From JBPOIS01 sp052034295 (GTDB taxonomy: Bacteria; Pseudomonadota; Gammaproteobacteria; Pseudomonadales; Moraxellaceae), in the NCBI GenBank assembly GCA_052034295.1, contig JBPOIS010000027.1:1-25142 (forward strand): a stretch of DNA of 25,142 bases. The letters run 5' to 3'. This document shows positions 1 to 8,146 of the stretch, one piece after another. The number at the start of each line of letters is the position of its first letter. Within the stretch, counting starts at the first letter, position 1. The position numbers and the translations under genes are program-made. The notes beneath the pieces were generated by a model. That model did not search any database. It saw only the letters and a program-made list of their open reading frames with translations, and was not told where the DNA came from.

Positions 1-65
1 CACCGAACCGCCACCGTCCCCGGATCGGGTACACTAGGCCATCACTGAACCACCGGGACCCCCGT

Positions 66-857
66 ATGCTGCTACAGGGCAAACGTTTTTTGATCACTGG
101 CATTGCCAGCAAGCTGTCCATCGCCTATGGCATCGCCCAGGCCCTGCACCGCGAAGGTGCCGAACTGGCCTTTACCTATCCAAATGAAAAACTCAAAAAA
201 CGCGTGGACGAATTTGCCGCCCAGTTTGGGGCCAGTCTGGTGCTGGCCTGTGACGTGGCCGACGACGCGCAGATTGAACAGGCATTTGTTGAGCTGGCCC
301 GGCACTGGGACGGGTTGGACGGGCTGGTGCATTCGATTGGCTTTGCCCCGGCGGATCAGCTGGAGGGCGATTTTACCGAAGTCACCAGCCGCAGCGGCTT
401 TGCCATGGCCCACGACATCAGCAGCTACAGCCTGATTGCCCTGACCCGTGCGGCACGGCCTCTGCTGGCGGCGCGGCAGGGCTGCGTGCTGACCCTGACC
501 TATCAGGGCAGTGAGCGGGTGCTGCCACACTACAACGTGATGGGACTGGCCAAGGCCTCACTGGAAGCCGGGGTGCGCTATCTGGCCAGTAGCCTCGGCG
601 GGCAGGGCATCCGCGTGAATGGCATTTCGGCCGGACCGATCCGCACGCTGGCCGCCAGTGGCATCAAGGGCTTTCGCAGGATGCTCGACCTGAACGCGCA
701 GATCGCCCCGCTACAGCGCAACGTGACCACGGAAGAAGTCGGCAACGCGGCGCTGTTCTTGTGTTCGCCGTGGGCCTCGGGCATCACCGGCGAGATCCTC
801 TACGTGGATGGGGGATTCAACACCGTGGGCATGGCGGCCGGGTTGCTGGAAGGGTGA
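66..857 (+). CDS. fabI: Enoyl-[acyl-carrier-protein] reductase (NADH), FabI
   Basis: This cytoplasmic enzyme does the last reduction in each cycle of type II fatty acid elongation, turning trans-2-enoyl-ACP into acyl-ACP with NADH. The 263-residue protein is full length for the family. It has the N-terminal nucleotide-binding segment (ITGIASKLSIAYG, from about residue 10), the HSIGFAP segment near residue 90, catalytic Tyr156 and Lys163 in YNVMGLAK, and the second active-site Tyr146, all at E. coli FabI numbering. The C-terminal DGGF motif is present. The ATG at 66 follows a weak GGGA about 8 bases upstream, and the N-terminus matches the family. A YoaK/DUF1275 gene overlaps its stop codon. 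FabI is the triclosan and isoniazid-type drug target; the conserved HSIGFAP segment shows no obvious resistance change. Confidence 0.97.
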   Translation: MLLQGKRFLITGIASKLSIAYGIAQALHREGAELAFTYPNEKLKKRVDEFAAQFGASLVLACDVADDAQIEQAFVELARHWDGLDGLVHSIGFAPADQLEGDFTEVTSRSGFAMAHDISSYSLIALTRAARPLLAARQGCVLTLTYQGSERVLPHYNVMGLAKASLEAGVRYLASSLGGQGIRVNGISAGPIRTLAASGIKGFRRMLDLNAQIAPLQRNVTTEEVGNAALFLCSPWASGITGEILYVDGGFNTVGMAAGLLEG

Positions 858-1531
858 TCTACAGGCTGCCGCGCTGGGTGCTGTATGGCAGCATGATGCT
901 GGCCTTCAGCGCCGGGATGGTCAACGCCACGGCACTGCTGGGCTTTGCCAACCTGTCGGTGTCGCACGTGACCGGCACGGTGACGGTGATTTCCACCGCC
1001 TTTGAAGCCGGGGATTATGCCAGGTGGCTGCACGGCCTGATGGTGGTGCTGTCGTTTTTGATTGGCTCGATGCTCAGCGGCCTGATCGTGCGCAATGCCC
1101 CCCTGCAACCGGGGCGCCGCTATGGCTGGGCGCTGCTGCTGGAGGCGGCCCTGCTGGCGGCGGCGAGCGGGTTTTTTGTCCAGCAGTCCTATGTGGGTGA
1201 GCTGCTGGCGTCGATGGCCTGTGGGCTGCAAAACTCGATGATCGCCACCTACAGCGGCTCGGTGATCCGCACCACCCATTTGACCGGGCTGGTGTCGGAC
1301 ATCGGCGCGACCATCGGCAACTGGATCGGCGGACGGCCATTCAAGCGGCTGCAGTTTTTTTTGCAGATCGGCATCTGTGTGGCGTTTTTTTGGGGTGGGG
1401 TGTTTGGCGCGTGGGTGTTCCGTCAGGTGGGCGGCCTGTCGCTGCTGGTGGCGGCGGCGGTGGTACTGGGGGCGGCGCTGGCGTATTTTGCCCTGCAGCA
1501 TTCGGCCTGGCAGCACCGCAGTTTTGAGTGA
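854..1531 (+). CDS. YoaK/DUF1275 family integral membrane protein
   Basis: This is a 225-residue, strongly hydrophobic protein with about six predicted membrane helices. The family hallmark is near the N-terminus: a helix with G-M-V-N, followed by the LSVSHVTGTVT segment. No biochemical function is established for YoaK/DUF1275 proteins; they are assumed to be inner-membrane transporters or sensors. I chose the GTG at 854, whose last two bases and the next A form the fabI stop (GTGA overlap). The purine-rich end of fabI sits directly before it, and the reading frame further upstream lies wholly inside fabI. The overlap implies translational coupling to fabI. An internal methionine around 895 is possible but would remove part of the first helix. 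Confidence 0.85.
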   Translation: MIYRLPRWVLYGSMMLAFSAGMVNATALLGFANLSVSHVTGTVTVISTAFEAGDYARWLHGLMVVLSFLIGSMLSGLIVRNAPLQPGRRYGWALLLEAALLAAASGFFVQQSYVGELLASMACGLQNSMIATYSGSVIRTTHLTGLVSDIGATIGNWIGGRPFKRLQFFLQIGICVAFFWGGVFGAWVFRQVGGLSLLVAAAVVLGAALAYFALQHSAWQHRSFE

Positions 1532-1546
1532 TCAGCAGCGCCCAGG

Positions 1547-1566
1547 AAAAAACCGCCCACAAGGGC
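1547..1566 (-). terminator. Candidate intrinsic terminator of the efflux operon
   Basis: Read on the minus strand just after the outer membrane factor stop codon, there is a short GCCC/GGGC hairpin (plus-strand 1555-1558 with 1563-1566, 4-base loop), then GG and six T residues (1552-1547). The stem is only 4 bp, so it may be weak. It lies in the 58-bp gap between convergent genes, where a terminator is expected. Confidence 0.4.
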
Positions 1567-1589
1567 CGTCGGGTCGCGGGCCTGCCTCC

Positions 1590-3098
1590 CTAGAATCCTC
1601 CGCCCAGGGCCTGATACAGGGTCAGCTGATTCTGCAGTTGTTGTAGCCGCAGCTGCAGCAGGGTGCTTTCGGCCTGACGCCGAGATTCCTGGGCCTGCAG
1701 ATAGGTGCGCAGGTCTACCGCACCCTGCTTGTAACGCAGGGCATACAGGTGTTCAGTACGCTGACTGGCTTCCAGGTTGCTTTGCTGTGCCATGAGCTGG
1801 GTCTGCAGGCTGGTTCGGGTGGACAGGGCATCCGCTACCTCCTGCAGGGCAGTGATGAGGGACTGACGAAACCCAGCCAGAGCCTGTTCATATTCCAGTT
1901 CACTGACCCGCAGCTGACGTTGCAGCTTGGCCTGTTGCAAAAACGGCAGGGTGATGCCTGCACCCAGTGCCGCCACCGGGTTTTTGAGCATCTCCAGCAG
2001 CGCAGTCGAGCTGGTGCCCAGTGAGCCGGTCAGCGTGATCGAAGGGTAAAAACTGGCGCGGACCACGTCGGTCTGGATCAGGGCTTTTTGCAGGCGCAGT
2101 TCGGCCGCGCGCAGGTCAGGGCGGCGCGACAGCAGACTGGCGGGCAGGCCCGCATTGATCGCGGGCAGGGACTGGCTGGGCAGTGTCTGGGGTTCCGCCG
2201 GCAAGGCTTGCAGTGGGTGGTCGAGCAGGATCGACAGGGCGATTCGGGCGGCGTCGCGCTGCTGGATCAGGCGGGTCAGGCTGCCCTGCTGGCTGGCGAC
2301 ACTTTGCTGGGCTTCGGCTTGCTCAATGCCAGAGACTTTGCCGTAGCGGTACTGCACGCTGACGATGCGCTGGGTGTTCTGCGCGGTGCCCAGGCTTTGC
2401 CGGGCGGTGGCAATTTGCTGGTTCAGTGCCCCGATGCGCCAGTATTGGTCGATGACCTGACCGACTACGGCGAGTGTAGCGGCCTGCTGGTCCTGTTCGG
2501 TGGCGTTGACTTCCACGTCAGCCGCGCGCTGCTGATTGGCCAGTTTGCCCCACAGGTCGAGGATATAACTGACCTGTGCACTCAGGCCAAAGCTGCTGTT
2601 GGTACTGCTGTCTTTTTGCAGGGCACGATTGGCGCTGGCATTGGCGGAGGCGTTCCATTCGGGGCGGCGGGAGATGCCGGTCAGTTCAGCCTGTTGCTGG
2701 GCAGTCTGCACCCGCAGTGCGGCCAGCAGGCGGTTGGGGTTGCGGTCCAGGGCTTCGTTGACATACTGATTGAGCACCGGGTCGCCAAAGGCCTGCCACC
2801 ACTGGCTGCCCAGCACGGCGGCATCGCTGTGGGGCTGTGCAGGGTAGCGGCTGGGCAGGTCCTGCGCTACTGCGGCGAGACGCTGGTCGTCGGTGTGAAT
2901 CTGGGTATGCTGGCTCAGGCTCTGGCAGGCGCTGAGCAGGAGCACGGGCATGCACAGGGCCAGGCGCATGGACCAGGCAGTTGGTTTTTCTGAAAAATTC
3001 CTGCTGTCAGGCTGCCGGTCAGCCGCGTCCACGGCGCCTGGGGGTGAGGCGGGCTGTGGCCGGGGAGTGTTTTGGATGCAGGGGCGATGGGCAGTCAT
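1590..3098 (-). CDS. Outer membrane factor lipoprotein (TolC/NodT family) of a MacAB-type exporter
   Basis: This 502-residue protein belongs to the TolC-like outer membrane efflux channel family, NodT subgroup, whose trimers form the outer membrane duct of tripartite pumps. It has two repeated helical OEP domains rich in Gln and Ala and the typical segment around LSRRPDLRAAELRLQ. A lipobox (LLSAC, Cys58 counted from this start) predicts acylation and outer membrane anchoring. The ATG at 3098 has an AGGA ribosome site 9 bases upstream and lies 21 bases after the macB stop, but it places 43 residues before the signal peptide. The in-frame ATG at 2969 would give a conventional lipoprotein signal (Cys15) but lacks a good ribosome site. 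Third gene of macA-macB-OMF, an arrangement like Pseudomonas pvdR-pvdT-opmQ. Confidence 0.9.
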   Translation of the reverse strand: MTAHRPCIQNTPRPQPASPPGAVDAADRQPDSRNFSEKPTAWSMRLALCMPVLLLSACQSLSQHTQIHTDDQRLAAVAQDLPSRYPAQPHSDAAVLGSQWWQAFGDPVLNQYVNEALDRNPNRLLAALRVQTAQQQAELTGISRRPEWNASANASANRALQKDSSTNSSFGLSAQVSYILDLWGKLANQQRAADVEVNATEQDQQAATLAVVGQVIDQYWRIGALNQQIATARQSLGTAQNTQRIVSVQYRYGKVSGIEQAEAQQSVASQQGSLTRLIQQRDAARIALSILLDHPLQALPAEPQTLPSQSLPAINAGLPASLLSRRPDLRAAELRLQKALIQTDVVRASFYPSITLTGSLGTSSTALLEMLKNPVAALGAGITLPFLQQAKLQRQLRVSELEYEQALAGFRQSLITALQEVADALSTRTSLQTQLMAQQSNLEASQRTEHLYALRYKQGAVDLRTYLQAQESRRQAESTLLQLRLQQLQNQLTLYQALGGGF

Positions 3099-3119
3099 GC
3101 GGTTTTTTCCTGATTTGAG

Positions 3120-5090
3120 TTAGTCCCGGGCCAGTGCCACCACAGGGTCCAGCCGGGCGGCACTGCGGGCCGGCAAAAATCCAAACAACACCCCGATCAG
3201 GGTGGAACAGGCAAATGCAGCCAGCATCGAGCCTGTGGAGTAGCGCATCGCCAGATTGCCGCTGTCCGCCAGTTGGCCAAACACCTGACCAATCAGCAGG
3301 GCCAGCCCCACCCCCAGTAGCCCCCCCAGCAGACAGACCAGCATGGCGTCAATCAAAAACTGCTGCAGGATGTCGCTCTGCCGGGCGCCCACGGCCATGC
3401 GCACCCCGATTTCCTGGGTGCGCTCAGTCACGGACACCAGCATGATGTTCATGACCCCAATCCCGCCAACCAGCAGTGAAATCACCGCAATGGAAGACAC
3501 CAGCAAGGTCATGGTGGTGGTGGTGCTTTCGATGGTCTGACGGATGGAGTCGCTGTTCTGGGTGAACACATCCTGACTGCCATGCCGGTCGGTGATCAGC
3601 TGGACTATGGCGGCTTCTGCGGCGGTGTTGTCACTGTCGTCGCGGATACGCACGGTGATGTTGCGCAGGGTGGTGGTGCCAGTGATTTTTGACATCACGG
3701 TGGTGTAGGGCAGGTAGACGTTCAGGGTGTTGCTGTTGCCAAACATGGAGTCTGCTGGCTGCAGCACCCCAACCACCCGGGCAGGCAGCTTGCCCAGCAG
3801 GATGATCTGGCCAAGTGGGTTGGTTCCCGGCTCAAACAGCTTCCTGAGGGTGTTGTCATCAATGATCACCCCCTGACTCAGGCTGCGCACATCACTGTGT
3901 TCGAACCATTGTCCCCTGGCCATCTGCAGGCCCCGCACCTGAAAATAGCTTTCTCCCACGCCGTTGAGGGTGGCAGCGGCTTCGATGTTGCCGTGACGCA
4001 GGGTGGTGCTGCTGTTCACTTGCGGGCTGACACTGTCCACATAGGGTTGTTGCCGCAGTGCTTCAGCGTCGTCTGCCCGCAGGGTCTGAACCGCACCACT
4101 GCGCATGTCCCCGAAGTCCTTGCCCGGATACAGGGTGATGGTGTTGGTGCCCAGTTGGCTGATATTGCTGAGTATTTTTTGCTGGGAACCATTGCCAAGG
4201 GCGACCACGGACACCACCGAGGCAATGCCGATGATGATGCCCAGCATGGTCAAAAAAGTGCGCATGCGGTGCGATGCCATGGACAGCAGGGCCATGCCAA
4301 AGGCTTCACGGAACCTGGCCCACAGTGCGCCGAGGGCTGGGCTGGGGGCCGGCCGGGTCCGTGCGGCCACAGGGGGACGCAGTGGGGATTTGCGCTCGTC
4401 ACGGACGATGATGCCGTCCTTGAGCTCAATGATGCGTTCGGCCTGTTGCGCCAGACTGGGATCGTGGGTGATCAGGATCACAGTGTGACCCTCACGGTGC
4501 AGGCGATTGAGGATATTCAATACCTCGGCCCCGCTCTGGCTGTCCAGTGCACCGGTGGGCTCGTCGGCAAAGATGATGTCGCCGCCATTCATCAGCGCCC
4601 GGGCAATGCTGACCCGTTGTTGCTGGCCGCCGGAGAGCTGGCCAGGGCGATTGGCCAGTTTTTGTCCCAGTCCTAGTTCGGTGAGCAGGGCCCTGGCCTT
4701 GGCGCTGCGCTCGGCACTGGGCCTGCCGGCATAGATGGCGGGCACTTCGACATTGTTCTGGGCGGACAGGTCGCTGAGCAGGTGGTAACGCTGAAAAATA
4801 AACCCGAAGTGCTCGCGGCGCAGCTGGGCCAGCTCATCGGGGCTCAGGTCCGCCGTATTTTTTCCAGACACTTCATACATGCCCTGACTGGGGCGATCCA
4901 GACAGCCAAGGATGTTCATCAGGGTGGATTTGCCAGAGCCAGACTGGCCAATCAAGGCCACCAGCTCACCCCGGTGGATGTCCAGATCAATGCCCTTGAG
5001 AACCTGGATCGTGCTGTCGCCTGCCGGGAATTCCCGGGTCAGTCCACGCACCCGCAGCACGGGCGGCAGCTCAGTCAGGGATTCAGCCAT
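3120..5090 (-). CDS. macB: MacB-type ABC transporter (ATPase-permease fusion)
   Basis: This is the inner-membrane, ATP-driven motor of a MacA-MacB-OMF tripartite exporter; known family substrates include macrolides, peptides, enterotoxin and siderophores. The 656 residues match the family length (E. coli 648). The ABC domain is complete: Walker A GQSGSGKST at 48-56, Q-loop Gln100, signature LSGGQ at 152-156, Walker B IIFADE at 172-177, H-loop His209. A first membrane helix follows around 265-300, then the large periplasmic domain and a C-terminal FtsX-like block of three helices containing VTERTQEIGVRMAVGA. The ATG at 5090 has a CAGGAG ribosome site 8 bases upstream. It starts 21 bases after macA. 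The substrate cannot be read from sequence. Confidence 0.95.
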   Translation of the reverse strand: MAESLTELPPVLRVRGLTREFPAGDSTIQVLKGIDLDIHRGELVALIGQSGSGKSTLMNILGCLDRPSQGMYEVSGKNTADLSPDELAQLRREHFGFIFQRYHLLSDLSAQNNVEVPAIYAGRPSAERSAKARALLTELGLGQKLANRPGQLSGGQQQRVSIARALMNGGDIIFADEPTGALDSQSGAEVLNILNRLHREGHTVILITHDPSLAQQAERIIELKDGIIVRDERKSPLRPPVAARTRPAPSPALGALWARFREAFGMALLSMASHRMRTFLTMLGIIIGIASVVSVVALGNGSQQKILSNISQLGTNTITLYPGKDFGDMRSGAVQTLRADDAEALRQQPYVDSVSPQVNSSTTLRHGNIEAAATLNGVGESYFQVRGLQMARGQWFEHSDVRSLSQGVIIDDNTLRKLFEPGTNPLGQIILLGKLPARVVGVLQPADSMFGNSNTLNVYLPYTTVMSKITGTTTLRNITVRIRDDSDNTAAEAAIVQLITDRHGSQDVFTQNSDSIRQTIESTTTTMTLLVSSIAVISLLVGGIGVMNIMLVSVTERTQEIGVRMAVGARQSDILQQFLIDAMLVCLLGGLLGVGLALLIGQVFGQLADSGNLAMRYSTGSMLAAFACSTLIGVLFGFLPARSAARLDPVVALARD

Positions 5091-5111
5091 TCTGTCGGCT
5101 CCTGGTCCGGG

Positions 5112-6320
5112 TTACATCAGGGGAGGGCCATTGCGGCGGCCACCCGCAGAGGAGGTCTTGTCGGAGGAGGCCTTCGGTGACAGCTCTCCAATCACCACCC
5201 GTTCGCCTGCATGCAGGCCGGACAGCACCTGCGCACTGACCCGATTGTTCAGGCCGATGGTCACCTGACGCGGTTGTGGCTGCCCCTGGGCATCGAGAAC
5301 AGAAATGGTCTGTCGGCCTGTGGCGCCTGCCTTGGACAGGGCTGCGGCTGGGATGATCAGGGCGTTTTTGGCCTTGTCCAGCACGATGTACACCTGAGCC
5401 GTCATGTCAATGCGCAGGCTGCCATCGGGGTTGGGGACGTCAAACAGCCCGTTGTAGTAGACCGCGTTGCTGTTGGCGCTTGTGCCCTGGCCGGATTCGC
5501 TGGCGATGGATTCCGGTGCGGGCTCGATCGCGCGCAGGGTGGCATAGTACTTGCGGTCAGGGTTGCCCAGGGTGGTGAAGTACACGGTCTGACCTGGCCG
5601 TACCTTATCCACGTCGGCTTCACTGATCTGTGCCTTGATGGTCAGCGTGGACAGGTCAGCCAGTTTGATGATCGTGGGAATCGACTGGTTGGCATTGATG
5701 GTCTGGCCCTCTTCGGTCACCACCGCTACCACGGTGCCGCTCATCGGGGCCAGGACCCGGGTGTAGCCCAGGTTCAGCTGGGCGGTGCTCACTTCCAGCT
5801 GAGCCTGCCGGATCTGGGCATTGATGGCGGCGAGGCTGGCCTGTGCGGTGGCAAACGCAGCCTGTGCGGCCTCATACGACATTCTGGAGGTGGCGTCCTG
5901 CACCAGCATGGCTTTTTCGCGGGTGTAGTTGAGGCGCGCCTGTTCCAGTTCAGCCTGACGAGCGCTGCGCTGTGCTTGGACGTTGATCAGGGCCTGCTGG
6001 CGGCTCTGCAGGGTGTTTTGCTGGGTCAGGGGGTCCAGCTCGGCGACCAGTTGGCCTTTTTGGACACGATCACCCAGGCTGACCAGCAGCCGCTGCAGCT
6101 GCCCGGACGCCTGTGCGCCGACATTCACCAGCTTGCGGGCCTGCAGGGTGCCCGAGGCCATGACGGTGTGCTCCAGGTCACCCACCGTGACCATCGCACT
6201 CAGTGGCTTGGGTTGGTTGAGGCGTTGCTGTTGCTGCCGGTATGCCCAGAGTCCGGCCAGCAGGGCTGCCACGGCAAGCATCAACACAGCAATCTTGAGT
6301 CCAAGGTGGCCCCATTTCAT
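5112..6320 (-). CDS. macA: MacA-type periplasmic adaptor (membrane fusion protein)
   Basis: This adaptor joins MacB to the outer membrane channel and stimulates MacB ATPase activity. The 402 residues show an N-terminal membrane anchor (about 7-26), the first half of a lipoyl-like domain (about 65-98), a long alpha-helical hairpin rich in Gln and Ala (about 100-185), the second lipoyl half (about 186-222, with APMSGTVV), and beta-barrel and membrane-proximal domains. The C-terminal tail is basic and Ser/Gly rich. The ATG at 6320 has a GAGAGG ribosome site 8 bases upstream. First gene of macA-macB-OMF; it lies 111 bases downstream of holA on the same strand, so read-through from lptE-holA is possible. 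Confidence 0.94.
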   Translation of the reverse strand: MKWGHLGLKIAVLMLAVAALLAGLWAYRQQQQRLNQPKPLSAMVTVGDLEHTVMASGTLQARKLVNVGAQASGQLQRLLVSLGDRVQKGQLVAELDPLTQQNTLQSRQQALINVQAQRSARQAELEQARLNYTREKAMLVQDATSRMSYEAAQAAFATAQASLAAINAQIRQAQLEVSTAQLNLGYTRVLAPMSGTVVAVVTEEGQTINANQSIPTIIKLADLSTLTIKAQISEADVDKVRPGQTVYFTTLGNPDRKYYATLRAIEPAPESIASESGQGTSANSNAVYYNGLFDVPNPDGSLRIDMTAQVYIVLDKAKNALIIPAAALSKAGATGRQTISVLDAQGQPQPRQVTIGLNNRVSAQVLSGLHAGERVVIGELSPKASSDKTSSAGGRRNGPPLM

Positions 6321-6431
6321 CCCCAGTGCCTCTCAGCGCGCAAAATCCTGATTTTACGGGTTCAGTCCTTCAAGCCCTGCCCAAAGCCTGTGGGGACTGT
6401 TGTGGATTGGTAAAAAACTTAAGTCAAAATT
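6321..6431 (-). promoter_or_regulatory. holA-macA intergenic region, possible macA promoter
   Basis: The 111-bp gap is more A/T rich than its surroundings. A TAAAAT sequence (plus-strand 6351-6356), a 5/6 match to a sigma70 -10 box, lies 30 bases before the macA start, but I see no convincing -35 box at 16-18 bp. A TTGACT lies further upstream without a matching -10. No terminator hairpin with a T tract separates holA from macA. Confidence 0.3.
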
Positions 6432-7421
6432 TCAGATCGGCAGAAAAATCGGCTGGCCGCACAGTGCCAGCGTGCACTGCAGCAGCAAATCCCACGGCTG
6501 GTCGGACCGCGCCCCCTTGATGGCCGCATCAGTCCGCAGCAGCAGGCCGGGCCAGTGGCGCAACTGGGCGGGGCGCAGGCGGCGCAGGGCCTGCTGGTAG
6601 GTGGACAGCCGCGAGCTCCAGATGCCCAGACTCTGGGCCTGATCGGGCTGGGCCATCAACTGCAGCAACAGTTTCATGTCGCGGTTGAGTGCCCACAGCA
6701 CCAGCGATGGGGCTTCGCCGCTTTCCTGCAAAAACCGCAGCATGCGCACTGCCTGGGTGCTGTCGCCCTGCAGCGCCGCCTGCGCCAGATCAAACGGGCT
6801 GTAGCGCGATTGCTCGACCAGCGCCGCCTGCAGCAGGTCGGCATCCACCGCGGCACCGGCACACAGCATGTCGAGCCGCAGCAGGGTCTGCTGGGCGGCC
6901 AGCAGGTTGTTCTGGCTGTGCTCCAGCAGCAGGGTCCAGTGGTCAGGCTGCAGGCTGAGCTGCAGCGACCCGGCCAGCTGTTCCAGCAGGCGGCGGCGTT
7001 CGGCGGGGGTTTTCAGTGACAGGGCCACCACGGTGGCGTGGGGTTCGAGGGCCTGAAAAAATCTGGTTTTTTGCGCGGCCTTGTCCAGCGTCGGCATCAC
7101 CACCACCAGCACGCTGTCCTGTGCGGTCTGGGCATAGTGCTGCAGGGCGGGCAGCAGGTCGGCGTCGGGTTTGGCGCTGCCATGGGCTTCCACCGCAGTC
7201 TGGCTGGAAAACAGAGACAGGCTGTCGGCTTCGGCCAGTGCCGTCCGCCAGTCGGTCGGACTGTTCAGGTCCAGACGCTGGCGCTCAATGCCCTGGGCCT
7301 GCCAGTGCCGTCGCAGGGTGTCCAGCAGCTGCTGGGCCATCAGCGGCTCATCGCCATGCAGCAGCCACAGGCCACGGGCCTGCTGGCACTGCTTCAGCGC
7401 GCGCAACGGCTCCAGCTGCAT
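6432..7421 (-). CDS. holA: DNA polymerase III subunit delta, HolA
   Basis: The delta subunit is the clamp-opening wrench of the DNA polymerase III clamp loader. The 329-residue length is normal (E. coli 343). The protein opens with the family segment LWLLHGDEPLM, has the weak nucleotide-binding-like fold with LVVVMPTLDKAAQKTRFF in domain I-II, and a C-terminal helical collar region containing SPFDLAQAALQGD and LVLWALNRDMKLLLQL. Start: ATG at 7421 with an AAGGAG ribosome site 8 bases upstream that overlaps the lptE stop. The lptE-holA pairing, with a 12-base gap, is conserved in many gammaproteobacteria and supports the call. Confidence 0.93.
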   Translation of the reverse strand: MQLEPLRALKQCQQARGLWLLHGDEPLMAQQLLDTLRRHWQAQGIERQRLDLNSPTDWRTALAEADSLSLFSSQTAVEAHGSAKPDADLLPALQHYAQTAQDSVLVVVMPTLDKAAQKTRFFQALEPHATVVALSLKTPAERRRLLEQLAGSLQLSLQPDHWTLLLEHSQNNLLAAQQTLLRLDMLCAGAAVDADLLQAALVEQSRYSPFDLAQAALQGDSTQAVRMLRFLQESGEAPSLVLWALNRDMKLLLQLMAQPDQAQSLGIWSSRLSTYQQALRRLRPAQLRHWPGLLLRTDAAIKGARSDQPWDLLLQCTLALCGQPIFLPI

Positions 7422-7433
7422 GGTGAGGGCTCC

Positions 7434-7961
7434 TTACAGGGATGGGGGCGGGGCAGGCAGGCGGCCCAGCTGGATCTGCCGGGCCATCTGCGCGGCCAGA
7501 TCTTCATACAGCTCAGTCCAGAGCAGCTGCTCCTGCTGGTTTTCGGTGTTCACCGTGGCGGTGTCGTATTGGTAGGTGCGCCGCCCCCACAGGGTGCGTT
7601 CCCCGCTGAGCGGCTGGCCCTGGGCGTCCTCCAGGCGGAAGCGCACACTCAGGGCCAGCTGGATTTCGGTGAGTTGGCCATTGAGCAAAAACCGCACCGG
7701 ACTGATGTCGGTGACCAGCAGGCGCTGGCCAGTGGCGGTCTGGCCCGGTACCGGCTCAGCAAGGTGGACCCCGACGATGCCCAGCTGGCGCAGCAGCGGG
7801 TCGCGCAGGCTCTGGCCTGCAGCCGTGTCGGGCAGTTGCAGTTGCAGCTGCTGATAGACCTGTGGCACCTGGGTCGGCTGGCGCAGGTGAAAGCCGCAGC
7901 CGGACAGGACCGTGCCCAGCGACAGGACCGGGACACACAGCAGAAGCAACCAGCGGCGCAT
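7434..7961 (-). CDS. lptE: LPS-assembly lipoprotein LptE
   Basis: LptE plugs the LptD barrel and is needed to place lipopolysaccharide on the cell surface. The 175-residue protein starts with a lipoprotein signal (VLSGC, Cys22) followed by GFHLRQ, a hallmark of the family, and keeps the Tyr-rich segment late in the protein where the RRTYQYDTATVNTENQQ-type region sits. I chose the ATG at 7961 because it gives a clean signal peptide and has AAGGG 7 bases upstream; the open frame extends to 8234 without coding support. It precedes holA by 12 bases. The usual upstream neighbour leuS is missing here and lies about 9.7 kb away, so lptE must use another promoter. Confidence 0.9.
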   Translation of the reverse strand: MRRWLLLLCVPVLSLGTVLSGCGFHLRQPTQVPQVYQQLQLQLPDTAAGQSLRDPLLRQLGIVGVHLAEPVPGQTATGQRLLVTDISPVRFLLNGQLTEIQLALSVRFRLEDAQGQPLSGERTLWGRRTYQYDTATVNTENQQEQLLWTELYEDLAAQMARQIQLGRLPAPPPSL

Positions 7962-8146
7962 GGGGCAGCCCTTGAACAATGAACCGCGCTGATTGTGCCA
8001 CAGCTGCGCCCCGGAGGCACAGCGGCATGGCGACGTCAGATTGTGTCGCACTGCGCTGGCGCGGGCCCGGGTTCTGGCTTGCAGGGAGGCTGCAGGCTTT
8101 GGCATAGTCGGTCCAGCGCAGACTGGACTGCTGGTTTTTATTACAC
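7962..8146. promoter_or_regulatory. Divergent intergenic region between lptE and the SWIM-protein gene
   Basis: These 185 bp separate the minus-strand lptE-holA block from the plus-strand accessory cluster, so promoters for both are expected here. On the minus strand two CACAAT-like -10 candidates occur upstream of lptE, without clear -35 partners. On the plus strand no strong sigma70 pair and no clear ribosome site precedes the ATG at 8147. I see no direct repeats shared with the leuS side of the cluster. Confidence 0.35.
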
